Source: Meloidogyne chitwoodi (Eukaryota; Nematoda; Chromadorea; Rhabditida; Meloidogynidae). Taken from it: a stretch of 64,000 nt of DNA. The notes under the pieces are model-generated. The model searched no databases and had not been told where the DNA came from. It was given only the letters and a program-made list of their open reading frames with translations. The stretch covers positions 2,294,001-2,358,000 of the forward strand of contig JACZZP010000002.1 of the NCBI GenBank assembly GCA_015183035.1, in the 5' to 3' direction. Position 1 is the first letter of the stretch. The number at the start of each line of letters is the position of its first letter. A program made the translations under genes and the position numbers. Positions 1-9,359 of this stretch are shown piece by piece.

Positions 1-1186
1 ATTAAATCGAAAAGTCCTCCTTGATCCTCTCCACTATTTGTAAGGTTGAAAACGAAAATACAATGTGTGTAGGCATATTGTTCATAAGATATTCCATTAC
101 TTTCCAATGAATTTGTAAACCCTATAGCCTCGTTCATATCATTAAAAGCTCTAGCAAATTTTCCACGAGGAAAATCGAAATCATAGGAGGCCTGAGGATA
201 ACTTCGACCATTTGCAATTATACTAATTTCTCTCAAATTAAAAGGTTGAAAATTAAAGGGGCTTCTTTCAAAAGCTCCTACATAGTCAGTGTTAGAGACT
301 AAACCAAGTACTATTCGTCTAGGTATTTGATCCATAAATAAATTTGCATTAAATTCATATCGTCCTTGACTAATAAATAGAGGTTTCATCATTGTCTTTC
401 TTATTGCATAGCGTGCAGGTCTCATGTATAATTTTTTTGCTATATCAAGCGCTAAACCATCCATAATGTCTATCTTCTTCACATAAAGTTTACAACTAAT
501 TACTTCAAAGTGGTAACGAGTATTTGAGGGAGTCCTGCTATAGTTAGTGGTGCAATTAATACAAAACGAGATTCATTAGGAAGAATTTCTATATCAATTT
601 CACATTGATTTATTAAATATAAAGGCTGATTAAAAAGATCTGCATCTATCTTCGAAATAAACTGGGCTGTTGTACTTTGAGCAAAACGAGCTTTTCTTGA
701 ATTAAATCCTGTTCCCGATTCCAAACTTAATCCATTGTCTCCATAATATCCTGCAACATTTAAGTGGGAACTTTTAGCTGCTGGTGAAAAACTGAGTTCA
801 TGAGATAAATATGACTTGTACGCCATTAATGAGTTTGAGTTGAAGACTTCTCTCCCATTTATACAAATTCTCATATTATTAATAAATGTATACCCAATAA
901 GTTGAATAGAAGCGACATTATCGGTTGCCACAAGATCTATGAGTTGTCCATTTGCATTTTCTTTTCGTATACGAAATTCAGTAAATAAATAACATTTTGA
1001 AAGATCAATATAATTTTGACTAGAATGAATTTTGAAGTGATAAGGTGTATCAGTAAGAGGATTACTTGGTAAAATTTCAAAAACTTTTGCTGATGAAATG
1101 CTCACATTTGTTGGAGGAATTTGAAAAAAATCCAAAGCATTTGTTATTGAATTAATACTATCTTTATCTATTTTATGATATGCCAT
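1..1186 (-). pseudogene. Maverick/Polinton major capsid protein (double jelly-roll), frameshifted and cut by the window edge
   Basis: The first 228 codons run from an ATG at 1186 to a stop at 500-502. The N-terminal part has the Maverick hexon-like pattern: a PYHFKI strand motif followed by IDLSKCYLFTEFRI. The sequence from about 520 down to 1 continues the same protein in another frame without a stop, with IPRRIVLGLV and SPFNFQPFNLREISI blocks typical of Polinton/adintovirus capsid proteins. The gene is therefore split by a frameshift near 505-530, and its C-terminus lies outside the window. In the family this protein trimerises into the main capsid shell. The frameshift may be real decay or an assembly error in an AT-rich tract. 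It is the last virion gene visible in a minus-strand cluster. Family assignment is confident; activity is doubtful. Confidence 0.82.
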
Positions 1187-1204
1187 TTTTAGTAATTTTT
1201 TTAA

Positions 1205-1696
1205 TTAATAAAGACCGAATGCGTCTGATCTAATTCTTTTTTTATTAAATTTTCCAATAATGATTTTATGATTTTGGGAAGAATATTTTTTACCGCCTTT
1301 TATACTTTTTCGTGGACGGCCAGTCCCAAACTGTTTTGGCATTCCTCCCTTCTCGAGTACATTGTCTAGACCTTTTTTACCCTCGGATGTGAAAGCTTCC
1401 TTAATAGGTTCTCCTTTATTTACTCTTTCTAAAACTCTCTGCCCTGTATTTAATGCCTCTTCTGTTACAGTAGTTCCTACACGACGAACAATTGGAAGAA
1501 AGAAACGCCAAAGTCCTCGAAGAACATCTCCTATTCCTGCACCACCCTGTATACCATAACCTCTTTGAAAAGGCGATGCTCCTTTGAAGTATGTACTTCC
1601 TAATCCTTCTAGACCATTACCCTCTTGAATATTAAAAGGGTTTTGAATAAAGTCGTCATAACCGACTTGTGTAGTATCAAATATAATATGTACCAT
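1205..1696 (-). CDS. Maverick pVI/pX-like small virion protein
   Basis: This encodes 163 residues and lies 18 bases upstream of the capsid gene on the same strand. A Gly-rich stretch is followed by an amphipathic segment (GDVLRGLWRFFLPIVRRV), a helix (VTEEALNTGQRVLERV) and a very basic C-terminus. This matches the small core or membrane-active virion proteins of Mavericks and adintoviruses, which resemble adenovirus pVI and pX. IQGG at residues 49-52 and IKGG at 132-135 both fit the adenain-type cleavage consensus (M/I/L)XGG. That suggests maturation by the element's cysteine protease, whose gene is not in the window. The exact counterpart (pVI or pX) is inference. The reading frame is intact. 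Confidence 0.62.
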   Translation of the reverse strand: MVHIIFDTTQVGYDDFIQNPFNIQEGNGLEGLGSTYFKGASPFQRGYGIQGGAGIGDVLRGLWRFFLPIVRRVGTTVTEEALNTGQRVLERVNKGEPIKEAFTSEGKKGLDNVLEKGGMPKQFGTGRPRKSIKGGKKYSSQNHKIIIGKFNKKRIRSDAFGLY

Positions 1697-1791
1697 TTTC
1701 TTTTAAAAATTTTATAAAATAATAAATAATGAATACAATAAATGTTTAAGAATAAAATCAAATATATGAATAAAATCACTTATATACTTTT

Positions 1792-3780
1792 TCAAAAATT
1801 TATCACTTTCTTAAATATTAATACTATTAAAACTGTTCCATATGAAAAAGGGACAAGTCTTCCATTATCTAAAGTTCTTAGTTCAATCTCTATTTCATTA
1901 ATTTCTCTTGGTAAAACTCGAGCATAAATTGGTGAATCATATATTTTTTCGTTATACTCGCCTGGTGTAGCACCGGAAACAGAAACGACTCTGAGTAAAG
2001 AACTTAATGTATTACCAATAATCATATTCTCAGTTAGTCCATTTGTATAAACAGCAAAGCTAGAAAATCCTCCTCTTAAGTCACATCCATATTTTGCAAT
2101 TTCCATGTGTTGTATATATTGCGAGTTTTCAAATCCTAGAACATATCCTAATTGAGGTGATAATGATATATGATCAATATTTTCATGTGTAAATATAAGT
2201 CGAAAACGTGCAAAGTCTATACTATATTCGAAGACTATAGAATCTATAATGTCTTTCAACATTGTTAAATTTCCAGTTAAACGGTCCCCTCCTTTCCATA
2301 ATAAAAATTTAGAATTATACTTGGTAGTATTATTTTCATATTTTTCTTCATTCTCGATAGAAAATTCTAACTCCTCATCTTTTATTATTGTTTTATTTTT
2401 TTCTTTTTCTGGAAATTGTAATGAAAATAGCGGACTAATGACAGGTGGTATAGTGTCTTTTTTGAAAATATTTTCTTCTTGCGTAACCTCTTTATCTAAT
2501 ACTGAAGATTGTTGTGAACGAATGACCTTTTGATTTTTGTTTGTTTGTTCATTTTTAATTTTTTCATTATTTTGAACATCTGCATCAATTTTGTTTTTAA
2601 TTAAATTCTCATTTTTTTTATCGCCAGGATTTTGAGATGATTGAGAGGATTGTGTAATATTATTATTATTTTTACTAATTGTTTGTTCTTTTTTATTTTT
2701 TATTTCCTCATTCGATACTTTATTTTCTTTTTTTGGTGGGGATTGAGGTGGAATAATATTTTTGTTTTCTTGCGCAATATTTTTTTCTATTTTTTGTGTG
2801 ACCTTTTCACCTTTACTTGGTTGTTTTTCACTTTTATTAATTTTTTCATTATTTTGAACATCTGCATAATTTTTATTTTTAATAATAACATTCTCTTTAT
2901 TTATTAATTCCCTATTTGCAAGATTTTGAAAAGATGTAGGTGATTGCGTAATATTATTATTTTTACTAGCTGTTTGTTCATTTTTATTTGTTAAATTTTT
3001 ATTTTCTTTTCTTGTTGGGGATTTAGGTGAAATAATATTTTTGGTTTCTTGCGCAACATCTTTTTCTATTTTTTGTGTGACCTTTTCACCTTTATTAATT
3101 TTTTCATTATTTTGAACATCTGCATCATTTTTATTTTTTAAATTTTTATTTTCTTCATTTAATATTTGAATACTATTAGTTTTGCCAATTTTTGGCGGAG
3201 ATTGAACAATGACCTTTTTCTTTTCTTCTTCATCATTTTTATTTTTTATTTCATCATTTAATATTTGACTACTATTATTTTTGACAAATTTTGGCGGGGA
3301 TTGAATAATAACCTTTTTCTTTCCTTCTTGAACATCTGCGGATGTTTTTTTATTCGGTATATATGGTGGAGGAGATTGCGCAGCTCTTTTTATTTTCTCT
3401 AATCTTGGTGGAGAAGCAATTAAAACCTTAGATGACCCTTTTTTATCAAAAAATAAATCTATAGCATTAAATTGTTGTTCAAGAGTAGAATTTAGAAAAT
3501 CTCTTAATTTTTCAACATTTGTATGTGAAGCTCTTGGTATAGGTACACGAAGAATATGTTTTTGCCCCAAATCGTCTGTGAAGTGAATTTTTAACCATTG
3601 TTCATCTAGAGTCCCAATAGTTGATGGCCACGAATAAGGATAGCTTATACTATGTAATCCGCAAACCCAATTTCCATTAAAATAAAGTGGTTTTGGTAAA
3701 TGAACGCGGAATTTATTTGGTTTATTTGAAGAATAATCGGGAACATTACTTGGAAGAAAAACGAAAAAACTATTTGACAT
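1792..3780 (-). CDS. Maverick penton-like minor capsid protein with a long disordered insert
   Basis: This encodes 662 residues. The first ~110 resemble the N-terminal half of Polinton penton proteins: FFVFLPSNVPDYSSNKPNKF, then GNWVCGLHSISYPYSW. The last ~140 residues carry the second half, including LSPQLGYVLGF and YARVLPREINEIEIELR. Between them lie about 370 residues of low complexity, rich in Lys, Asn, Glu and Gln. This stretch repeats modules such as NNEKINKGEKVTQKIEK and an SPP/SPKK-type spacer. Known Polinton pentons are compact single jelly-rolls, so the insert is unusual; it leaves the frame open and so could be an exposed surface arm. The gene lies between the integrase and the small virion protein. 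Folding of the two halves into one domain is inferred. Confidence 0.75.
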   Translation of the reverse strand: MSNSFFVFLPSNVPDYSSNKPNKFRVHLPKPLYFNGNWVCGLHSISYPYSWPSTIGTLDEQWLKIHFTDDLGQKHILRVPIPRASHTNVEKLRDFLNSTLEQQFNAIDLFFDKKGSSKVLIASPPRLEKIKRAAQSPPPYIPNKKTSADVQEGKKKVIIQSPPKFVKNNSSQILNDEIKNKNDEEEKKKVIVQSPPKIGKTNSIQILNEENKNLKNKNDADVQNNEKINKGEKVTQKIEKDVAQETKNIISPKSPTRKENKNLTNKNEQTASKNNNITQSPTSFQNLANRELINKENVIIKNKNYADVQNNEKINKSEKQPSKGEKVTQKIEKNIAQENKNIIPPQSPPKKENKVSNEEIKNKKEQTISKNNNNITQSSQSSQNPGDKKNENLIKNKIDADVQNNEKIKNEQTNKNQKVIRSQQSSVLDKEVTQEENIFKKDTIPPVISPLFSLQFPEKEKNKTIIKDEELEFSIENEEKYENNTTKYNSKFLLWKGGDRLTGNLTMLKDIIDSIVFEYSIDFARFRLIFTHENIDHISLSPQLGYVLGFENSQYIQHMEIAKYGCDLRGGFSSFAVYTNGLTENMIIGNTLSSLLRVVSVSGATPGEYNEKIYDSPIYARVLPREINEIEIELRTLDNGRLVPFSYGTVLIVLIFKKVINF

Positions 3781-3829
3781 TTTTATTGAATTTTATTAAA
3801 ATGATACAATATGAAAAAATGAATGTCTT

Positions 3830-4915
3830 TTATACTAATTGTGATTCATGTATCCATTCTCTTTCTGGGTAACCAATGAATTTAACTAATACCTCATATG
3901 TTCCATCATCTCTTTTCTTTTTTCTAACAATTTTTTCTATACGGTACTCTGTTGCCGCATCTTTTTTCACCTTAGATATTTCATCTTCATAGAAAGAACC
4001 TTTGAATTTTTCACCTTTATCATCGCGCAATTTATATAATATAGGGTTAACATGACCTTTTACTTTTTCAACCTCCAATATTTCATCACCCCAGTTTGGA
4101 AGATATCCTTTTTCAAAATTACCCTTATCTCTACTAATTCTTACTTAATCATCTTTTTTGAATTTTGGTTTCTTTTTATTTTTATTAAAGAAAATATTGC
4201 CATAAATTTTTTTCCATACTTTTTGAGCATTTTTAAAATTGACGTCAATTGGACGCAAGCCATGTACACGACAAAAAGATTTATTTATTCCTACAACAAT
4301 TTTTGGTAAAATATCAATCCAATTTTGTGTTTTATTTTGAGAGAAATACCGATAGAGTCTTTGTTTTAAATTTCTAATTCCTCTTTCAGCTAAAGATGCT
4401 TTTACTAAAGAATGATTTGGTTGATATTTTTCTATTTGTTCTTTTTCAAATAATTCTTTTAATTGATGATTTATAAATTCTTTCCCTTTGTCTGAAAAAA
4501 TTCTGTGAGGTTTCATAGGCATTTGTGCAAGGAGAATATGAAAAGCTTCCAGCATGTCACCTGTTTTCTTTGATTTTAAAGGGACAGTAAAGACTTGTTT
4601 AGACAAAACATCAATTCCAAATAATATATATTTATTTCCTCTATTATGTCTAGAAAGTGCCTGCATATCTGCTAAATCTACTTGTACGTCAGTCATAAAA
4701 CCTGCTGCAATAGTTTTACTCCTGCGAAAAAAGACCCTTTTGGGGCGCATAAGAGTATAGGTGCGGTGTCCTTCCAAATAATTTTTAATTACATCTCTAG
4801 GAATATGTTTAAATGTTTTCTTTGCTTCTTTCCATAAACTATCTATACCAGCATATGCTGAAGGAGACTCAGGATCATTATAAAGTTTATCAAGGAGTTT
4901 TGTAAAATCTGCCAT
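3830..4915 (-). pseudogene. Maverick retroviral-type integrase with chromodomain, interrupted by one in-frame stop
   Basis: The preferred start is the ATG at 4915; the upstream TTG codon is not credible. Counting from it, the rve core has a D,D-35-E-type triad: Asp80 in the QVDLAD motif, Asp142 in FSDKG and Glu177 in AER. The ORF stops at 4145-4147 (TAA) directly after a Lys-rich tract. Reading through in the same frame gives the usual Maverick tail (RISRDKGNF, LPNWGDE) and then a chromodomain ending in KFIGYPEREWIHESQLV at 3830. The break is a single nonsense codon, not a frameshift. In Mavericks this enzyme integrates the element DNA, and the chromodomain is thought to guide chromatin targeting. 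Functional status depends on whether the stop is fixed, read through or a sequencing error. Confidence 0.85.
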
Positions 4916-4929
4916 TTTTATGAATAAAA

Positions 4930-6027
4930 TTACCAAAGTGTTGGTTTAAATCGTTTTGTATTTACTTCTTTACGTTTAGCATTTATAAGTCTTTTCATCC
5001 ACTTTATTCCTGCTATTTCTGATTGTTTCTTAGTAACAGACATTCTAATTCTTTTTTCTTCTCCATCTGGTGGACCATCTCTTTTTCTTTTTAATTTTTT
5101 ATTTCTATTGATATTATCTTGAATACGAGCTTGAAGTAATGCATGCTGATCAAGCGGAACTTTAAACTTTTGACTAGCTCTTCTTCTCCTTAGGAGTACT
5201 TTTTTCTTATGAACTCGAGCACGAATTTTTTGTTGCGTCAACTTTCTGTCTTGTTGTACATCTTTTGACTCATCTTCAGACTCAATATTTGGATCAGCTA
5301 CTTGTCTTCTCTTTGACTCATTAAATTCCTCAGAATCAGATAGTTCTCGCTTTATACTTTGAATAGGAATAGGCGGAGGATGAGGACTTAAAGGAGCAAT
5401 AATATTTGAGTCCAGTCTTACATTTTTCTTTTGTTTTCTTTTCTTTGGAATCGGAATTTTTGATTCTTTTATATTTTTATTTGTTTTAAATTTTTTTGAC
5501 TCTTCGTTATTCGTTTGTATATTTCTCTTTCGAGTTTGATGTGATGTTGATGGTCCTGCAGGAAAATCTTCTATTAATACACTTTGTCTACTTCTAGGCA
5601 GAGAAGGAGGTATCGTTGAATTTGAAATAGTTGGTACAATATTATATGCTTTATTTTGTTGTTCTCTAGGGTACGAAGAAAATGAAAAATTATCACTCAT
5701 CCAATAGTTATCGTCGTCGTCATCATCTCCATAATCATTAATGGATGGAATATAGGCTGAAGGTCTTGAATTATTCTTGGGCACAATTACACCTTTAGAT
5801 TTATTTACAACTTCTACTTTAACTGGTCTATTTTCTCTCTCATTTCTCAAATTTAAATAACGCCTCAAATCTTGATTATAATGAACATTTTTAGATGATT
5901 CGCTTTCTTTTTTTCTTTTAGTTTTTTCTAAAGTACGTCTGATAAAATCGAGGTTAGGTTCACCTACATCATTTGTTGTAAGACCTCTATAAATATCTTC
6001 TGGGACAAGAATAAATTTATTTGCCAT
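4930..6027 (-). CDS. Maverick-associated basic disordered protein, function unknown
   Basis: This encodes 365 residues and its end is 14 bases from the integrase ATG. The N-terminus (FILVPEDIYRGL) resembles the conserved start of a protein often found beside the integrase in Polintons; no function is assigned. The middle has an acidic run (GDDDDDDN), Pro-rich segments and many Lys/Arg clusters. The C-terminal third is strongly basic (KKKVLLRRRRASQKF; KLKRKRDGPPDGEEKRIR). The composition suggests a DNA-packing or nuclear protein of the virion core, which is inference. The frame is undamaged, unlike the neighbouring integrase. Confidence 0.6.
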   Translation of the reverse strand: MANKFILVPEDIYRGLTTNDVGEPNLDFIRRTLEKTKRKKESESSKNVHYNQDLRRYLNLRNERENRPVKVEVVNKSKGVIVPKNNSRPSAYIPSINDYGDDDDDDNYWMSDNFSFSSYPREQQNKAYNIVPTISNSTIPPSLPRSRQSVLIEDFPAGPSTSHQTRKRNIQTNNEESKKFKTNKNIKESKIPIPKKRKQKKNVRLDSNIIAPLSPHPPPIPIQSIKRELSDSEEFNESKRRQVADPNIESEDESKDVQQDRKLTQQKIRARVHKKKVLLRRRRASQKFKVPLDQHALLQARIQDNINRNKKLKRKRDGPPDGEEKRIRMSVTKKQSEIAGIKWMKRLINAKRKEVNTKRFKPTLW

Positions 6028-6081
6028 TTTTTTATTAAAATTTTATAAAATAAAATAATATTAATGAATGAAAAATTTTTA

Positions 6082-6462
6082 TTAACTATCACTATCGCTT
6101 TTTATAATCTTTTTTCCTAGTTCAATAAGTATTGGTGTAAGTAAAGCTGCTAAAACACCACCAACCCCACTTCCTTTCTGTACAAGTATTTTTCTTGCTC
6201 CTTTTTCGCTTCTAGCACGGCTCATCCGACGAACAAAATTAGCATACGGTAAGAGACGTTTCTTCTGGCGAGTAGTTAAATTATATCTAGCTTTAACAAT
6301 ATTCAAACATATTTCTGCAATAGCAAGTAGATGTTGACTATTTGCTTGTTTTAAAAGGCGGCGGCGTTTCTTTTCTGACCGAGTTTTTACCAATAATTTT
6401 AAGAAATTTCCATTTTCAATAATAAGTGGACTAATATTACACTTGAATTTACTAAATGCCAT
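6082..6462 (-). CDS. Maverick small core-type protein
   Basis: This encodes 126 residues, and its start overlaps the stop of the ATPase gene by about 11 bases. The pattern is a basic KKRRRLLKQA motif, a helical segment with IAEICLNIV, a second basic run (RQKKRLLPYANFVRRMSRAR), then KILVQKGSG and a hydrophobic tail VLAALLTPILIEL. This arrangement recurs in Polintons and related animal elements in an uncharacterised small protein. The basic body with a Gly-hydrophobic C-terminus fits a virion core or membrane-interacting role. No catalytic motif is visible. Confidence 0.55.
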   Translation of the reverse strand: MAFSKFKCNISPLIIENGNFLKLLVKTRSEKKRRRLLKQANSQHLLAIAEICLNIVKARYNLTTRQKKRLLPYANFVRRMSRARSEKGARKILVQKGSGVGGVLAALLTPILIELGKKIIKSDSDS

Positions 6463-7108
6463 TTTTAGGAATAAAAATAATTTTTTCTAAATCGTTTTTA
6501 AATATATTTGTACGAAGACGAAGTGTTGGATCTGAAGAAGCATGCATATCAATTAAAAGATATCCATAAGGAACATTAGTTGCTTGACGATATGCATCGA
6601 GAAAATAATCTAATTTCTTTGGGAAAAGCTGGGCACCTATATTTCTTACAGAGAGTACTGAATTTGGAGAACGCATAATAATTAAATATTGTGCATTTTG
6701 ACGAGCTACTTTAATTTTCTTTTCAAATAAATTTTGTGTAACAAATACTATAGAAAATTTTTGGTGATGTGATTTTTTAGTAAACAATTCTGATAAATAT
6801 TTTTCATCAATAGATAAAAGTAAATCATCAAGTATAACAAGAGATGGTTTTGGTAGTCGTTTAATTACATCTTCAGGTGGTACACCAGCAAAAACACTTA
6901 TACCAGATTTTTGAAGGATGGGGACAATATTACTCATTTCACCAAAACAATATAAAATACTTTTAGGAGGTGGGTCGATTAGTTCTGCTGCTTGAGAAAT
7001 AAATTTTAGGAGAAAAGTACTTTTCCCACTGGAACTAGGTCCAGAAATAATTAAACCAAATGGTAATTTAAATTTTAATTCTTTATTTGAAAAATTAAGT
7101 GATTCCAT
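6452..7108 (-). CDS. Maverick genome-packaging ATPase (FtsK/HerA type)
   Basis: This encodes 218 residues. Walker A is GPSSSGKST at residues 23-31. Walker B is LVILDD, with the acidic pair at 94-95. A FVTQN sensor-like motif follows near residue 120. The length of about 220 residues is normal for Polinton and adintovirus A32-like packaging ATPases, which drive DNA into the preformed capsid. The gene overlaps the downstream small core-type gene slightly, a compact layout seen in these elements. The frame is intact and the ATP-binding residues are present, so this is one of the better preserved genes of the element. Confidence 0.88.
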   Translation of the reverse strand: MESLNFSNKELKFKLPFGLIISGPSSSGKSTFLLKFISQAAELIDPPPKSILYCFGEMSNIVPILQKSGISVFAGVPPEDVIKRLPKPSLVILDDLLLSIDEKYLSELFTKKSHHQKFSIVFVTQNLFEKKIKVARQNAQYLIIMRSPNSVLSVRNIGAQLFPKKLDYFLDAYRQATNVPYGYLLIDMHASSDPTLRLRTNIFKNDLEKIIFIPKNGI

Positions 7109-7129
7109 ATTAAATACAAAAAAAAATAA

Positions 7130-7872
7130 TTAAAATGATTGTGAGTTTACAGCATCTTTAAAACGAAAAGATAAAGGTGAATTATCATCTATATTTTCAA
7201 TAAAAGGAAGTGGTTCACTTGTACTTCTCTTCTCACGTTCTTTAACTTCTTCTTCTTGTCCCACGACGTTCTGAATTTCAATCATCTTTTTTGGAGTACT
7301 AGTAGCTGTAGTAGTAGTAGTATCAATATTGTCGAAAAACTCTTGAAGAATATTTTCAAATTTCTCCTCCTCTTTTATATCCTTTGAAGATTTATCTTCT
7401 TGTTTAATTTTCTTTGCCGGTGGGGATGACAGTGATTCTATAGGGTGTAAATTTTCATTTTTCTCTGGCTGAACTTTTTGTAGTACAGGAATTGTTGCAC
7501 AAGGTGGAACTCCGTGTTGAATATTGAAAACACGACCTTTGTTTTTTATCTGAAATTTTACTATAATATTTAAATATTGAAAATAACCTTGAAAAAACAG
7601 TGTCCTGGAAGATCATAAATTATGTCAAAAGGTATGAAAGTGTGGGCTTTTATGCGTGTACAATAACATGTTACACCTTCTTTTGTTACAACAAAGTCAA
7701 TCTCGACTTCTGAGCCCTTACATTCACGGCAGCGACCAGCATGATCGAAAGGAACAAAACGAGGTGTAGAAATCCGTTTAGATGCAGAAATAGTAAGTCC
7801 GTTTGCTGTAATATTAAATTCCACTTCGGGAAGAATTTGTTGAGATTTCTTGTTGTTAATATTAAGAGCCAT
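7130..7872 (-). CDS. Spliced gene of unknown function beside the Maverick ATPase, with a Cys motif
   Basis: Exon 1 is 7588..7872 (95 codons) and exon 2 is 7130..7549 (139 codons plus stop). They are separated by a 38-nt intron at 7550..7587 with GTTATT at the donor and TTTCAG at the acceptor; phase is 0 on both sides. Without splicing the frame stops five codons later. Exon 1 contains a possible zinc site (CRECKG about 20 residues before CYC). Exon 2 is acidic and low in complexity, with a KEEEKFENILQEFF helix and a Thr run. Family not recognised. It is on the same strand as the virion genes and 21 bases upstream of the ATPase ATG, so it probably belongs to the element. Confidence 0.6.
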
Positions 7873-9359
7873 ATTTTTAGAAAATTTTTTAAATGAGTTT
7901 CAAATTATGCTAGAATTTAGTTTTTAAATTTAAATTTTTAGTAAGTAAAATTAAGCCACGCCCATAATATCCAAAAATAACAGTCAATGAAAAAGATTAA
8001 AAAATGGGAGGAGAGCAGATATTTTATATCCTTGCTCATTCATTTCATTACTAAAGATTCCTTTATTTTTTATTTTTTTATTATTTTTATTATTTTTTTT
8101 TAATACATGAAATTTTTTAAAATAATTTTTCATATTTTTCATCCATATATATTTGCCCCCCAATTTTTCAATTCGTTTTTATATATTTACATAAATTTGC
8201 CTAAATCCCTCCTATCTTAATATAAATAAAAAGGTATATTACGCAATTATTTTTTTAGAGAAGAGTGGACCATGGTCAAAAGATCACCCTCATAAAATAA
8301 ATTTAAAATTTTATTTTAATTATTTCATATTTAAATATTTTTTTATTTAATACACGTGCCCTTATATTTCTCTACCATATGTATTTGAGTTTCTTTGTAG
8401 TCTTACAAAATTTAGAAAAAAAACTTTAATATTTTACCGCAAAACTTTTTATTGTCGCAAGTTCAAAAGACACCTCCTAATACATATCTATTTTATGAAA
8501 TTTTTTACCGCAATTTTTAGGCAAAATCAAAGAGAACCATTAATTAATAGGGTGTTTACCTTTGCAAATAAATGGGGTGTTCATATAAAAGTTTCGCGCA
8601 CTCACGACCTTAAAAACTTAATCTTTTAATTACCCCATTAAATAGGAATGTAATTGAAACCCGCCGGAAAAAATTTAAAAAAATGTTTCAACAGGTTTCC
8701 ACTGACACTAAAACACTTAATTAAAATCCCCCTAATCCTTGGCGTTTTCAGATTAAATGTTCGGCAAGTTCAAAAGTAATTAACAGGTTTCCAATCACGG
8801 CTGGCACTAAAAACCCCCTAATCCTTTTAATTGGCGGCATTCCCTTAATCTAGTGTCCTCAAATTCCCTTTGATCTTTGTCGGCGTTATTGACACCCACT
8901 ACGGTCCCCACGCTATAACTACTTGTTCATTTTTTTGTTATTTTTTATTTTTGCAAATTTTTTTGAAATTTTTAATTTTTATAAATTTTTTTGTGTTTTT
9001 TATTTTTAATTAATTGTTAAGAAAATATATCACGGTATAAGAAAATATCACTAATTTAAATAAGAAGTATCATAAATAAGAAAGATTTTTTTGTATTTTT
9101 TTGTTTTTACATTTTTTTGGGTTTTGTATATGCAGTTTTTTTGTTTTTTTATTTTTTTATTAACAATGTTCGTGTCTCTATAGCAAATATTGGCGATGGC
9201 ACTGGGGAATTATGTCCAGGCCATGGAATTAACCGTGTAAATCATAACTCAAACTTCGCATACATTGGCGATGGCACTGGGGAATTATATCCAGGCCATG
9301 GAATTAACTGTGTGATAAGCATAATCCTGTAAATCGGAATTTAGTAAAATTCAAATACC
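7873..9359. other. Non-coding spacer between Maverick and Helitron
   Basis: No supported gene. The left half is AT-rich. Around 8540-8900 there is GC-richer repeat material with internal near-copies: AACAGGTTTCCA occurs twice, as does CCCCCTAATCC. Near 8575, AAATGGGGTGTT matches the end of the CCCCATTT palindrome family seen at 35-36.7 kb. At 9187-9237 and 9265-9315 a ~50-bp unit beginning ATTGGCGATGGCACTGGGG is directly repeated with about 78-bp spacing. The Maverick terminal repeat or the Helitron 3' end could lie here, but neither could be placed. Confidence 0.5.

Noticed and set aside
2641..2907. Plus-strand hydrophobic ORF opposite the penton gene
   Set aside because: Mirror of the Lys/Asn-rich repeat on the other strand; no start context or family.
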